Shown here: one piece after another, positions 1 through 8,160 of the stretch
Position numbering within the stretch: the first letter of the stretch is position 1
Layout: each line of letters starts with the position of its first letter
Made by a program: the position numbers and the translations under genes
Notes under the pieces: model-generated
What the model was told of the DNA's origin: nothing
The model's database searches: none
Seen by the model: only the letters and a program-made list of their open reading frames with translations
Assembly (NCBI GenBank): GCA_964400875.1
Contig: CAYNWK010000082.1
Coordinates: 1-18,487 of the forward strand
DNA length: 18,487 bases
Direction of reading: 5' to 3'
Source: CAYNWK01 sp964400875
GTDB taxonomy: Bacteria; Chloroflexota; Anaerolineae; Anaerolineales; UBA4823

Positions 1-792
1 TCAGAGGCCGAATACCTGATCATGGAGTCGACCTACGGCAACCGGCTGCATTCGGACCCGGAAGAAGCCTTCGACCGGCTGCACGAGGTGGTGCAGCGGA
101 CGATTTCCCGCGGCGGCAAGGTGATCATCCCCGCCTTTGCCGTGGGGCGCACCCAGGAGCTGGTCTACGACCTGAACCGCATGATGCACGACGGCGACGT
201 GCCCAAAGTCCCGGTGTATGTAGACAGCCCGCTGGCGGTCAACGCTTCAGACATCTTCCGCGCCCACCCGGAATGCTTCGACGCCGAGACGCGCGAGTTC
301 ATGCGCAGCAACGGTCACCATGCGGCGCTGAATTTTGACCAGCTGCGCTATGTCCGCTCTGTGGAGGAGTCCAAGGCGCTGAACAGGCGCAAGGACCCGA
401 TGGTGATCATCTCGGCTTCTGGCATGGCGGAGACCGGGCGCATCCTGCACCACCTGCGCAACAACATCCGCGACCCGCGCAACACCATCTTGATCGTCTC
501 CTGGCAGGCGCCGCACACGCTGGGCAGGCGGCTGGCCGAGCGGGAAAAACGCATCCGCATCTTCGGCGAGGCGTACAAACGCAAGGCGGAGGTGGCGATC
601 ATCAACGGGCTGTCGGCCCACGGCGATCAGCGCTTTTTGCGCGAGTACGCAGGGGCGGTTAAAGGAGAGGTGAAGCAGATCTTCCTGGTGCACGGTGACC
701 CCGACCAGGCCAGCGTCCTGCGTAAGCTGTTGGTGGAGGACGGCCTGGGGCCGGTGCATTATCCAGAATTGCACCAGAGCTACGCGATCTGA
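1..792 (+). CDS. Beta-CASP metallo-beta-lactamase-fold RNA-processing exonuclease, C-terminal part (5' end outside window)
   Basis: The reading frame is open at base 1 and ends at TGA 790-792. The ATG at 22 lies inside the conserved run LIMESTYGNR and is not the start. What remains is the beta-CASP and C-terminal part. The acidic motif A is in ESTYG, the phosphate/nucleotide-handling core includes PAFAVGRTQEL, the motif-B histidine is in GLSAHGDQ, and the motif-C histidine is in LVHGDP. The metal-binding HxHxDH motif should lie upstream of the window. Members of this family (COG1236-like, YSH1/CPSF-73 relatives) are zinc-dependent RNA nucleases of about 450-540 residues, so roughly half is missing. 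Substrate is inferred from the family, not seen. It is followed by a strong hairpin, so it probably ends its transcription unit. Confidence 0.9.
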   Translation, partial: SEAEYLIMESTYGNRLHSDPEEAFDRLHEVVQRTISRGGKVIIPAFAVGRTQELVYDLNRMMHDGDVPKVPVYVDSPLAVNASDIFRAHPECFDAETREFMRSNGHHAALNFDQLRYVRSVEESKALNRRKDPMVIISASGMAETGRILHHLRNNIRDPRNTILIVSWQAPHTLGRRLAEREKRIRIFGEAYKRKAEVAIINGLSAHGDQRFLREYAGAVKGEVKQIFLVHGDPDQASVLRKLLVEDGLGPVHYPELHQSYAI

Positions 793-825
793 TCGAACTA
801 GGACTTAAACAGTTGGTGGGCAGCT

Positions 826-870
826 GGAGGTGTACGGGCGGGCATAGCCCGCCCGTACACCTCCAATTTT
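826..870 (+). terminator. Perfect 18-bp inverted repeat, likely rho-independent terminator
   Basis: Left arm 826-843 (GGAGGTGTACGGGCGGGC) is perfectly complementary to 847-864, with a three-base loop ATA, followed by AATTTT at 865-870. It lies 34 nt after the ribonuclease stop and just before the tRNA promoter, so a terminator role fits. The T-run is short, and a stem this long and perfect could also belong to a dispersed palindromic repeat. Confidence 0.65.
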
Positions 871-872
871 CC

Positions 873-901
873 TTGAACTAGGTAAATTCTGCGTGTATAA
901 T
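873..901 (+). promoter_or_regulatory. Sigma70-type promoter for tRNA-Ser
   Basis: The -35 element TTGAAC (873-878) is separated by exactly 17 nt from a perfect TATAAT -10 box (896-901). The mature tRNA begins 12 nt after the -10 box, so the primary transcript would have a very short 5' leader. Confidence 0.75.
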
Positions 902-912
902 CCGTCCGTATC

Positions 913-999
913 GGAGAGGTGCCAGAGTGGACGATTGGGGCGGTCTCGAAAACCGTTGTGGGTTTCGGCCCACCGTGGGTTCGAATCCCACCCTCTCCG
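913..999 (+). tRNA. tRNA-Ser (anticodon CGA, reads UCG)
   Basis: An 87-nt cloverleaf. The acceptor stem GGAGAGG (913-919) pairs with CCTCTCC (992-998), with discriminator G at 999. The anticodon stem GCGGT/ACCGT encloses the seven-base loop CTCGAAA, which places anticodon CGA at 947-949. A long variable arm with stem GTGGG/CCCAC is present, as expected of a class II tRNA-Ser. The T arm is GTGGG-TTCGAAT-CCCAC. The 3' CCA is not encoded, so it must be added after transcription. Confidence 0.96.
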
Positions 1000-1040
1000 C
1001 TGATTGATTGTTGATTGAAGATCTCTGATTTTGGATTTTT

Positions 1041-1075
1041 AGATCACCCGGTGAAAGCTGGGCGATCTTGCTTTA
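1041..1075 (+). terminator. Hairpin downstream of tRNA-Ser, possible terminator
   Basis: AGATC-a-CCCGG (1041-1051) pairs with CTGGG-c-GATCT (1058-1068) through one A/C mismatch and one wobble, with loop TGAAAG. It is followed by TGCTTTA, so the T-tract is poor. A run of five Ts lies directly before it (1036-1040), so it might instead work on the other strand. The rest of 1000-1298 shows no gene. Confidence 0.35.
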
Positions 1076-1193
1076 AATGTGTGTTGCCCTTCTACTTCAC
1101 CATTACCGAACCAGGAAGGAAGCCGAGCAGACTCACAACCTTAACGACGTTACAATAGAGAGTAATCTTCGTTTCCACGCTTCTCAGGACCTT

Positions 1194-1223
1194 CTGACTG
1201 GAGATTCGCAAGTTGATTATATA
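1194..1223 (+). promoter_or_regulatory. Candidate promoter of the MFS transporter gene
   Basis: CTGACT (1194-1199) and TATATA (1218-1223), 18 nt apart, give four matches in the -35 box and a good AT-rich -10 box about 75 nt before the start codon. This is a motif match only. Confidence 0.35.
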
Positions 1224-1298
1224 CAGAAGGCAATAACCTTCCAATGAGAAACAAGATTCCACCCAGTGCAAGAGCTTTGTTGCTCGGTGAGGAAAACC

Positions 1299-2555
1299 AT
1301 GACAGAAACGACTGAAACTTCAACCCGGCGAGCCTCCATCAAACAATTACCTCGCAATGTCTGGGCGGTAGGTCTGACCAGCTTCTTCATGGACGTCTCT
1401 AGTGAAATGGTGCTCAATATTTTGCCTCTTTTTCTGGCGAACGTTCTGGGGGTCAAGACGAACATTATCGGGCTGATCGAAGGAATTGCCGAGGCTACCG
1501 CCAGCATCTTGAAGTTGTTTTCGGGCTGGCTTTCTGACAGGATCGGCGGCCGGAAGTGGCTGGCAGTGATAGGGTATGGGCTGTCTGCGCTCTCAAAGCC
1601 ATTCTTCTACATCGCCAGCAGCTGGGAGTTGATCGCCGGGGTGCGCTGGGCCGACCGAGTCGGGAAGGGTGTGCGCACTGCGCCGCGTGATGCGCTTGTG
1701 GCGGATTCAGTGACCAAGGAAACCCGTGGTTTAGCCTTTGGTTTTCACCGGGCGATGGATACCGCCGGCGCAATGGTCGGGATCTTAATTGCCGCGTTCG
1801 TCGTGTGGCTGGCCCAAAAGAATACGCTTGACCTTTCGAAGTCCACCTTCCAGACCGTGGTGTTGATCAGCCTGCTGCCTGCCTTCCTGGCAGTGCTGTC
1901 GCTCGTCATTGGGGCGAAGGATGTCTCGGTCCAGGGCCAACGTGGGGCGCCGAAATTTTCCTTGCGCAGCATGGGGCGGCCGTTTTTGAGCTTCCTGGTG
2001 ATTGTCAGCATCTTCACCCTGGGCAATTCCGCCGACGCTTTCCTGGTGCTGAGGGCTCAGAACCTGGGCATCACCGTGAGCGGCATCCTGATCATGCTGG
2101 CAATGTTCAACCTGATCTATTCGCTCGTCTCAACCCCCGCCGGTTCACTTTCTGACCGGATTGGACGTAGGCGCCTGCTCATCGGCGGCTGGTCGGTTTA
2201 CGCGGCGATCTATTTTGGCTTTGCCCTGGCGCAAACGGCATGGCAAGTTTGGTTGTTGTATGTGGCCTATGGGCTGTACTACGGGATGGCTTTCGGCAGC
2301 GCCAATGCAATGGTAGCCGACCTGGTACCCGAGCAATTGCGCGGGACGGCCTACGGGACCTACAACGCCGTCATCGGGCTGCTGGCGTTCCCGTCTTCAT
2401 TGATCGCGGGTATCCTCTGGGAAGGTGTGGGCGCCTGGGGCGGGTTCGGGCCATCCGCGCCCTTCTTATTTGGCGGGTTTCTCGCCTTGTTGGCTGCGCT
2501 CCTGATGATCGGGTGGCGCCCGAAAACACAGTCGGCTGTTCCCCAGGATAGGTGA
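1299..2555 (+). CDS. Major facilitator superfamily transporter
   Basis: A 418-residue polytopic inner-membrane protein of usual MFS length with about twelve hydrophobic segments. The loop 2-3 signature GWLSDRIGGRKW is at residues 76-87 and is repeated in the second half as GSLSDRIGRRRLL, showing the two six-helix bundles. The conserved stretch DRVGKGVRTAPRDAL (residues 119-133) is typical of one drug/metabolite exporter branch of MFS. I chose ATG 1299 because GGTGAGGA ends five bases before it. An in-frame GTG at 1266 would add 11 poorly conserved residues and lacks a ribosome site. Substrate cannot be told from sequence; efflux of a small molecule by proton antiport is the family-based guess. 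It stands alone and ends 46 bp from a convergent gene. Confidence 0.88.
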   Translation: MTETTETSTRRASIKQLPRNVWAVGLTSFFMDVSSEMVLNILPLFLANVLGVKTNIIGLIEGIAEATASILKLFSGWLSDRIGGRKWLAVIGYGLSALSKPFFYIASSWELIAGVRWADRVGKGVRTAPRDALVADSVTKETRGLAFGFHRAMDTAGAMVGILIAAFVVWLAQKNTLDLSKSTFQTVVLISLLPAFLAVLSLVIGAKDVSVQGQRGAPKFSLRSMGRPFLSFLVIVSIFTLGNSADAFLVLRAQNLGITVSGILIMLAMFNLIYSLVSTPAGSLSDRIGRRRLLIGGWSVYAAIYFGFALAQTAWQVWLLYVAYGLYYGMAFGSANAMVADLVPEQLRGTAYGTYNAVIGLLAFPSSLIAGILWEGVGAWGGFGPSAPFLFGGFLALLAALLMIGWRPKTQSAVPQDR

Positions 2556-2601
2556 AGCTGGTACCGGCGAGGTCACCTTATCTTAGGAGCTTTAGTTCTC
2601 T

Positions 2602-3273
2602 TTACGGCTCTTTTTGCAGTGCGGGCAGGAACAGGGTCGCCGGGTCGGTGCTGAAACGGAGCGGGATGGCGCCCTGGTCGTGGCGTGGATCGACTACGCC
2701 CGTGCCCGGGTTGAACAGCGTATAGCCTTCCGCCTTAACCCCTTTTGGCAGGGACAGGCTGGCGTAATAGGTGAAATCGGTGAAATTCGTGATGATGGGA
2801 GCCGGGGTCGCCCAACTGGGCGGCGGGGCAGAGACGATCGAATCGCTGGACAGCCGCAAAAAACTGGTCGCCGCCACGTTGATATTCAGTGAGTAGACCA
2901 GGACGCCGTTATAAGAGAAACCTCGCAACGGGACCGTGTGAGCGACCGAGTCTGTATTATAGAGGAACAGAACGGTCGCCGTGGCGTCGTTGTCGGTTGG
3001 GACGAAGTAGATCGTGGAGTTGCCCGGGATGGGAGTCGGGAGTACACCCGGCGATTGCGGGGCAGCATCGAGCGGAGCCGGCGTGCTCTCATCGCCTGTA
3101 AAGGCTGGAAAACCGGACTGTGATGCGCCTTCATCTGAAGTCAGACCAGTTCCTTCCGGCGTGGCCTCTCCCGATTGGGCTCTAGCTTCCCAGGCGAGAC
3201 CCTTCCATAATACCGCCAGTGTCAGGATTGCTCCCAGGCTGATACCCAGTAGGATTAAGCTAGACCTTTTCAT
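2602..3273 (-). CDS. Hypothetical exported or membrane-anchored protein
   Basis: A 223-residue protein of no family I recognise. An N-terminal hydrophobic helix (MKRSSLILLGISLGAILTLA onward, residues 1-24) with two leading basic residues is an uncleaved anchor or a signal peptide. The ARAQSGEA stretch near residue 31 could be a signal-peptidase site. A Ser/Pro/Thr/Gly-rich linker (about 35-85) leads to a beta-rich, Cys-free domain that ends in TLFLPALQKEP. A short hydrophobic 'LPL/LPA' tail is common on extracellular proteins of Chloroflexota, from memory. The start at 3273 is preceded by GGTGGAGGG four bases upstream. A longer frame from 3330 has no such site. It probably acts outside the membrane, and no enzyme motif is visible. 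Confidence 0.75.
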   Translation of the reverse strand: MKRSSLILLGISLGAILTLAVLWKGLAWEARAQSGEATPEGTGLTSDEGASQSGFPAFTGDESTPAPLDAAPQSPGVLPTPIPGNSTIYFVPTDNDATATVLFLYNTDSVAHTVPLRGFSYNGVLVYSLNINVAATSFLRLSSDSIVSAPPPSWATPAPIITNFTDFTYYASLSLPKGVKAEGYTLFNPGTGVVDPRHDQGAIPLRFSTDPATLFLPALQKEP

Positions 3274-3330
3274 GGTACCCTCCACCAAATTCGACTTACG
3301 GACGGGTTTTGGAGAGAGATGTCTCCCCAC

Positions 3331-3652
3331 GGCAAAATAAATCTAACGAGACGCACGCTAAACGTGGAACCATTAAAATTGTTTTCTCGAACCCGTTGAT
3401 TCAATTGTGCATTGCGTAGATTTATTGATTTTACCACCACCTATCCTTCGCAGATTCATCATTCTGGATGCCTTGGTAATTTCTGCTGGGCGATCGGCTG
3501 CGAGGCATTGGCGCAGGGCATCGGCCAGCAGGCTGGGAGCCACGGTCGATCGCCCATTGTCCGGGCCGTAGAATGGAGAGCCAGCTTTTTAGACCCCAAG
3601 AAGCCAGGGTCAGTGACCCTGGCTTCTTCGGGATTCAAACATTAGCTAGGAT
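3331..3652. other. Intergenic region with secondary structure, no supported gene
   Basis: About 320 nt between two minus-strand genes. It should hold the promoter of the downstream gene (2602-3273), though I see no convincing -35/-10 pair. A perfect 9-bp inverted repeat, GGGCGATCG (3488-3496) and CGATCGCCC (3547-3555), brackets a GC-rich segment that may fold as one 68-nt structure. A 77-codon frame starting at TTG 3412 has no ribosome site and runs across two hairpins, so I do not call it a gene. Confidence 0.5.
3598..3628 (-). terminator. 13-bp hairpin after the lipoprotein gene, possible terminator
   Basis: AAGAAGCCAGGGT (3598-3610) pairs perfectly with ACCCTGGCTTCTT (3616-3628) around the loop CAGTG, 24 nt beyond the stop of the minus-strand lipoprotein gene. 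There is no clear T-run in either direction, so termination efficiency is uncertain, but position and stability fit. Confidence 0.5.
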
Positions 3653-4597
3653 TTAGGGTTGGGGAAACGCAGCCAGCAGAGCGTCGCTGTAGTCGGCAGC
3701 CGGCAGCCAGGGCGAGAGGTAGGCCCGGTAGACCACCCCCTCATGCTCGAAGAAGGCATCGCCGGTGTTGCGGCCTACGGCGGAGATATATTCGCCCAGC
3801 TGCTGGCCTTCGAGCTCGATCGCCCACAGGTTGAAATCGTTCTGCGGAACTTCCAGCAAAGCTGGGTCGAGCGGCCAGTCCAGCACGTTGGACGGCGCCT
3901 CACCTATGTTCTCCGACAAGAACAGGGCTGCACGCTGAGGGACGTAAGGCTGCGCATCCGGGTGGGTGTAGTTGGCTAACAGGTCACGGATGCTCTCAAA
4001 AGCCCTCAGGTCGTTGGCGAAGTCGGCGTAGATCTTGACTTCCTTCATCCCATCGTCGGGGCGGCGCATGCGCAGGATCGTGTAAGCGGCGTCGGCGATG
4101 CAGCTCTGCTCGCCGTCGGGAGGTGTGAAGCAAAAGTCCGTGTGGCTCACCAGGCGCTCGAAGCCCAGGTCGAGCACCTGCTGCATCAGGGCGACCGTCT
4201 CTTCCGGGGTGAGCTGCGCGATCATGACCTGCTCCTGGTCATAAGTCTCGCCTTCTTGAGTGTAGATCACCCGGCCATCTGCCAGCAGCGCGAACACCGG
4301 CGGGCGTCCGAACTCATAAGAGGCCTCAGGGCGGAAGAAAGTCGGCTCGAAGGCCAGCTCGAGGATAACGGCGTCCGGCGTGAGTCGGCCCAGCTCGTCC
4401 AGCGAGAAAGATGGCGAGCCGCCGGTGCCGGGCAGGCCGGGTTCGCCCGTCGCATCCGTGGTGGGGAGGCCTTCATCTGGGGACGGCGTGGGATCGGCCG
4501 TAGGGGCGGCGGGCTGGCAAGCATCCAAGATCAGCGCGATAGCCAGCAGCAGAGCCGGCAGGAGGGCCAGCTTACCTTTAATATAATTGGTGTTCAT
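3653..4597 (-). CDS. Hypothetical lipoprotein
   Basis: A 314-residue protein with a lipoprotein signal: basic start (MNTNYIKGK), hydrophobic core, then LDAC with Cys27 as the likely lipidated residue. Asp at the -2 position is unusual, but Leu at -3 and Ala at -1 fit. Residues 28-65 are a Pro/Thr/Gly/Asp-rich flexible tether. The remainder is a mixed alpha/beta domain with two cysteines close together (in FCFTPPDGEQSC), which could form a disulfide outside the membrane. I recognise no catalytic motif; an extracytoplasmic sensing or binding role is possible but unproven. ATG 4597 has AAGGATG four to five bases upstream. It is divergent from the large regulator, so about 260 bp of shared upstream DNA may carry both promoters. 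Confidence 0.78.
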   Translation of the reverse strand: MNTNYIKGKLALLPALLLAIALILDACQPAAPTADPTPSPDEGLPTTDATGEPGLPGTGGSPSFSLDELGRLTPDAVILELAFEPTFFRPEASYEFGRPPVFALLADGRVIYTQEGETYDQEQVMIAQLTPEETVALMQQVLDLGFERLVSHTDFCFTPPDGEQSCIADAAYTILRMRRPDDGMKEVKIYADFANDLRAFESIRDLLANYTHPDAQPYVPQRAALFLSENIGEAPSNVLDWPLDPALLEVPQNDFNLWAIELEGQQLGEYISAVGRNTGDAFFEHEGVVYRAYLSPWLPAADYSDALLAAFPQP

Positions 4598-4859
4598 GGT
4601 ACATCCTTTTTAGAGACATTTAGTCTGATTTACCTGCATGCCGATCAAGACGCAACAGCCGGAGGTTTTGTTCCCCTAGGTGAATCCTTCTTATTGGTTG
4701 GGCGAGATCTAAGGAAAGTGAATTTGTTACACCACTGAATCGAGATCGTCGTTGCGTTAAAGGGTGAGACAGAATCACCAGCACTCTTTCTTGTTTGGGG
4801 TTAAAATTCGCTCCAGCAGAATGATCGCTACCCAAATAAGCAGCTCTGGGTATATCGAA

Positions 4860-7328
4860 ATGGCCCCTACGAATTTACCGATTCAGTTAACCAGTTTTAT
4901 CGGGCGTGAAAGCGAACTGGCCAACCTGGAACTTTTGCTCTCCGAGGCTCGCCTGGTTACGCTTACCGGCCCGGGGGGCTGCGGCAAGACGCGGCTCGCG
5001 CTCCAGGTTGCGGAGAAGGCCAGTGGGGAATTCGAAGACGGCGCCTGGTGGGTGGACCTTGCGCCGTTGCTTGATCCCGCCCTATTATCACAACTCATCG
5101 TGCAGGCCCTTGGGATGCGTCCTACCACGGATCAGCCCGTTCTGGAGTCGTTGATCGGGTTTTTGCGCCCGAAACAGCTGCTGCTCGTTCTGGATAATTG
5201 CGAGCACCTGGCAGATGCCTGTGCCGAGCTAATCTGGCAGCTGCTGCCCCAAGCTCCCCAACTGCGCATACTGGCGACCAGCCGCGAGCCACTGGGTATC
5301 GAAGGGGAAACGCGCTGCCCAATATCGGGTCTGGCCTGGCCCGCTGCCGGCGGGGAGGGGGAACGTGACGAGCAGAGCCGCCTCGATCTCCAAGCGATCA
5401 TGAATTATGACGCCGTGAGACTGTTCGTTGAGCGGGCGCGGTCGATCACGCCCAGCTTCAGCCTCACGCCCGAAAATGCGCCTGCGGTTGTCAAGATCTG
5501 CCAGCGCCTGGACGGCCTGCCCCTGGCGCTGGAATTAGCCAGCGCCCGCGTCAACGTGCTGGCCGTCCAGGAAATTGCGGCGCGTTTGAACGATCGCCTT
5601 AGCCTGCTGGCTTCAGGCAAGCGTAGTGGTGTCGAACCGCGTCACCAAACCTTGAGAGCGGCCATCGATTGGAGTTACGCACTGCTTTCTACCGAAGAGC
5701 AGACTTTGCTGAACCGCCTGGCGCTGTTTGTAGCCGGCTGCTCGCTCGATACAGCCGAAGCGATTTGCTCCGGAGAAGGGATCTTGCCAGCGCAGATGCT
5801 CAACCTGCTATCGTCGCTGGTCGATAAGTCGCTCACCATAGCCGAAACGTCCGGCAAAACCCACGCCCGCTACCGTCTGCTCGAAACGATCCGTGCTTAT
5901 GCGCTCGAAAAACTGCGAGAGGCCGATGAAGAGCCGCGGCTGCGCGACCGCCACCTGGATTTCTACCTCGACCGGGCGGAAGAGGCACTGCCGAAACAGT
6001 TTGAGGCTTACCAGCAGCTCTGGTTAAACTGGTTGGACAATGAGCACGACAACTTGCGCACCGCGCTTACCTGGGCGTTGGAAAGTAGACGGATCGAGGC
6101 AGGATTACGTCTCGCCAGCGCCCTCACCTTATTTTGGGAAATTCGCGGATATGTGCGGGAAGGTGTGAGCTGGCTTGAACGCCTGTTGGCTGAGGCGGAC
6201 GAGAATGTTTCTCTGAAAGTACATGTTGATGCGCTTGTCTTTGCCACATTTCATTACAGGTTGCTTGAAAACGCCTGGGCCGCCTTAACTTTTGCCCAAA
6301 AAGCCGTTGATTTAGCCGAGGCTGTCACCGATTCCAACAGCCCAATTCTTGCCTTTGCCAGGGATGGCCTGGCCTCGGCGGCAAGAACGGCAGGTGACTA
6401 CCAAACAGCCTTCGACCTTACTGAGCAGAATATACTCTTCTATCGTCTGGCGGGGCCACCATCCTATCTTGGGATGTGCTTGCTTTCACAGGGTGAGAAC
6501 GCGAGCCAGATAGGATCTTATCAAATCGCTCGGGAACGGCTGGACGAGAGCCTGGCGCTGGCCCGCCAGGACGGTGACGCGTTTCGAACCGCACACGCAC
6601 TCAACACGCTGGGAGATTTGTCACGCCTGGAGCAAAAATACACCGAGGCAGCCGGGTATTATGAAAGCGGGGCATCAATCATGCGCGAATTGGGCGCCCG
6701 GCGGGACCTGGCCTCGCTTTCATCGAATTTGGGGTATGTCCGGCTGTATATGGGGGACGTCGAACGCGCCTTTCATTTATTCAATGAAAGCCTGGCGATC
6801 CATCTGGCCCAGCAGAATAAGCCTGGTCTGACCGAAACCTTGATTGGCTTTGCCGCGACTGCGGTACTCGATGGAAAACCGGCTGCCGGAGCGCGCTTGC
6901 TGGCCGCTGCAGAGACTATCAGCGGGCAGCCCTCCGCATCGAAGTGGAAAGCCACACAGATGGAGTTCGAACGGTACCTCGGTCTCGCCCGGGAGGGGAT
7001 TTCGCAAGCCGAATTTCAGGAAGAACAAGCGATAGGACGCGGCTTGTCCATCGAGCAAGCCGTGGATTACGCCCAACAGCTCCAATTCCATCCGGCAGTC
7101 GAGCGACGGGCCAAAGAGGGGGCGGACGATTTAACCGACCGCGAACGCGAGGTCGCGGTGTTGATCGCCTGGGGTAAAACCAACCGCGAGATCGCCCAGG
7201 AACTGGTGCTGAGTAAGCGCACGGTCGAGAAACACGCTGCGAACATTTTATCCAAGCTCGGGTTGACCAGCCGCGCCCAAGTTGTGCGTTGGGCGATCGA
7301 AAAGGGATTGGTGCAGGCATCTGAGTAA
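4860..7328 (+). CDS. STAND-type ATPase transcriptional regulator with TPR-like repeats and LuxR helix-turn-helix
   Basis: An 822-residue cytoplasmic regulator. The start motif NLPIQLTSFIGRE is followed by a P-loop (GPGGCGKT, residues 37-44), Walker B LLLVLDNCEHL (107-117), the sensor-like ILATSREPL (137-145) and GLPLALELA (219-227). These define an NB-ARC/STAND NTPase. Residues from about 360 to 720 form helical TPR-like repeats that likely bind a ligand or partner. The C-terminus (758-822) is a LuxR/GerE DNA-binding domain with LTDREREV and TNREIAQEL...RTVEKH. By analogy with MalT-type proteins, ligand plus ATP should trigger oligomerisation and activation. The start is uncertain. ATG 4860 matches where family members begin. 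In-frame ATG 4821 or GTG 4764 would add 13 or 32 residues, and none has a good ribosome site. It lies directly upstream of the 7597-10163 cluster, its probable target. Confidence 0.9.
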   Translation: MAPTNLPIQLTSFIGRESELANLELLLSEARLVTLTGPGGCGKTRLALQVAEKASGEFEDGAWWVDLAPLLDPALLSQLIVQALGMRPTTDQPVLESLIGFLRPKQLLLVLDNCEHLADACAELIWQLLPQAPQLRILATSREPLGIEGETRCPISGLAWPAAGGEGERDEQSRLDLQAIMNYDAVRLFVERARSITPSFSLTPENAPAVVKICQRLDGLPLALELASARVNVLAVQEIAARLNDRLSLLASGKRSGVEPRHQTLRAAIDWSYALLSTEEQTLLNRLALFVAGCSLDTAEAICSGEGILPAQMLNLLSSLVDKSLTIAETSGKTHARYRLLETIRAYALEKLREADEEPRLRDRHLDFYLDRAEEALPKQFEAYQQLWLNWLDNEHDNLRTALTWALESRRIEAGLRLASALTLFWEIRGYVREGVSWLERLLAEADENVSLKVHVDALVFATFHYRLLENAWAALTFAQKAVDLAEAVTDSNSPILAFARDGLASAARTAGDYQTAFDLTEQNILFYRLAGPPSYLGMCLLSQGENASQIGSYQIARERLDESLALARQDGDAFRTAHALNTLGDLSRLEQKYTEAAGYYESGASIMRELGARRDLASLSSNLGYVRLYMGDVERAFHLFNESLAIHLAQQNKPGLTETLIGFAATAVLDGKPAAGARLLAAAETISGQPSASKWKATQMEFERYLGLAREGISQAEFQEEQAIGRGLSIEQAVDYAQQLQFHPAVERRAKEGADDLTDREREVAVLIAWGKTNREIAQELVLSKRTVEKHAANILSKLGLTSRAQVVRWAIEKGLVQASE

Positions 7329-7357
7329 CTTCAATAGTTATATGCACTCCTCCCATG

Positions 7358-7391
7358 GCGGGCACGGACTACGCGTGCCCGCATTTCATTT
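7358..7391 (+). terminator. Rho-independent terminator of the regulator gene
   Basis: GCGGGCACG (7358-7366) and CGTGCCCGC (7374-7382) form a nine-pair GC-rich stem with a seven-base loop, followed by ATTTCATTT, about 30 nt after the stop codon. Confidence 0.65.
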
Positions 7392-7478
7392 ATCGGCCTC
7401 CTCCTTGAATTAGAAGCTACGCAGATAAGGGATAAATTGAACAACCTCCCACAAACTGCGTAAGCCCTTTGAATCCAG

Positions 7479-7499
7479 TTACGTATGGCAATTACGTAT
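7479..7499. repeat. Direct repeat TTACGTAT x2, possible operator
   Basis: Two identical octamers TTACGTAT (7479-7486 and 7492-7499) start 13 bp apart, each containing the palindrome TACGTA. They sit about 100 bp upstream of the first gene of the membrane-protein/cytochrome cluster, in the region where a LuxR-type regulator or other factor would bind. A -10-like CATAAT follows at 7531-7536. The function is inferred. Confidence 0.35.
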
Positions 7500-7596
7500 T
7501 AATACCCATGATAATTGTCGTCCGATTTGCCATAATATCAGCGTCAATCCGATCGACCTGATCGTAATTACCAGGAAAGAAAAACGAGGAACCGAA

Positions 7597-8157
7597 ATGG
7601 ATTTAAAGGATCTTGCCTCTCAACGAATTGTCTGCGGCTGGCTGCTGATTCTCAGCTGGATCGTCTTTGTGCCCGGTGGCTTGCTCTATACCGGCAGAGC
7701 CATCTGGAAGTGGCCGGCAGCGCAGTCCCAGCGCTATTTGTACTGGGAAAGAGGCGTCGTCATGGCAGCTATCCTTGTTGCTGCGCTGGGGTTGGTGTTG
7801 CTGGAGAGGCTGCTCGGGACCGCCGGCGACAAAATTCTTGCCCCCTTGGGCCTGACGATCTTCTTGATCGGGACCGTCATTGTGCTGGCAGCCGAAACCT
7901 TCGGCCTCGACCTACAGGAGACGGTCTATGCCCCGATTGTAGTCTTCATCGTTCTGGCGTTCCTGGGAGAGGCAATATTTGGAGCAGCCATCCTGCGTAC
8001 CGGGCTTATGCCTCCATGGGTGGGCTGGACGACCATCATTTGGAACCTGGCCTGGCTGGTCATCCTGCCCTTCGCCAGACCGCAGAATATGTATTATCCC
8101 TGGCTCCACTATATAGCGCCTCTCATCATTGGAATTATGCTGCTAGTCAGGAGATAG
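7597..8157 (+). CDS. Hypothetical six-TM membrane protein
   Basis: A 186-residue protein made almost wholly of hydrophobic segments. About six helices can be drawn: near residues 12-33, 51-70, 80-102, 108-134, 138-158 and 167-184. Charged residues are few and lie in the loops, and there are no heme, metal or catalytic motifs. I do not recognise the family with certainty. The start ATG 7597 has CGAGGA seven bases upstream. Its stop lies three bases before the next start, so the two are co-translated. With another small membrane protein and a cytochrome in the same run, it may be a membrane component of a redox or stress-response unit, but that rests on neighbourhood only. Confidence 0.75.
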   Translation: MDLKDLASQRIVCGWLLILSWIVFVPGGLLYTGRAIWKWPAAQSQRYLYWERGVVMAAILVAALGLVLLERLLGTAGDKILAPLGLTIFLIGTVIVLAAETFGLDLQETVYAPIVVFIVLAFLGEAIFGAAILRTGLMPPWVGWTTIIWNLAWLVILPFARPQNMYYPWLHYIAPLIIGIMLLVRR

Positions 8158-8160
8158 GCA

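Noticed and set aside
247..774. 175-codon minus-strand frame opposite the ribonuclease gene
   Set aside because: The plus strand carries clear beta-CASP motifs throughout, and the antisense product has no recognisable pattern or ribosome site.
913..999. tRNA-Ser as an integration site for a mobile island
   Set aside because: I saw no repeat of the tRNA 3' end elsewhere in the window and no integrase nearby.
1266..1298. GTG start giving an 11-residue longer transporter
   Set aside because: The ATG at 1299 has a well-spaced GGTGAGGA. The extension is cysteine-containing and not typical of the family.
3412..3645. 77-codon plus-strand frame in the intergenic region
   Set aside because: It has a TTG start without a ribosome site, and its 3' part is simply the translation of the hairpin at 3598-3628.
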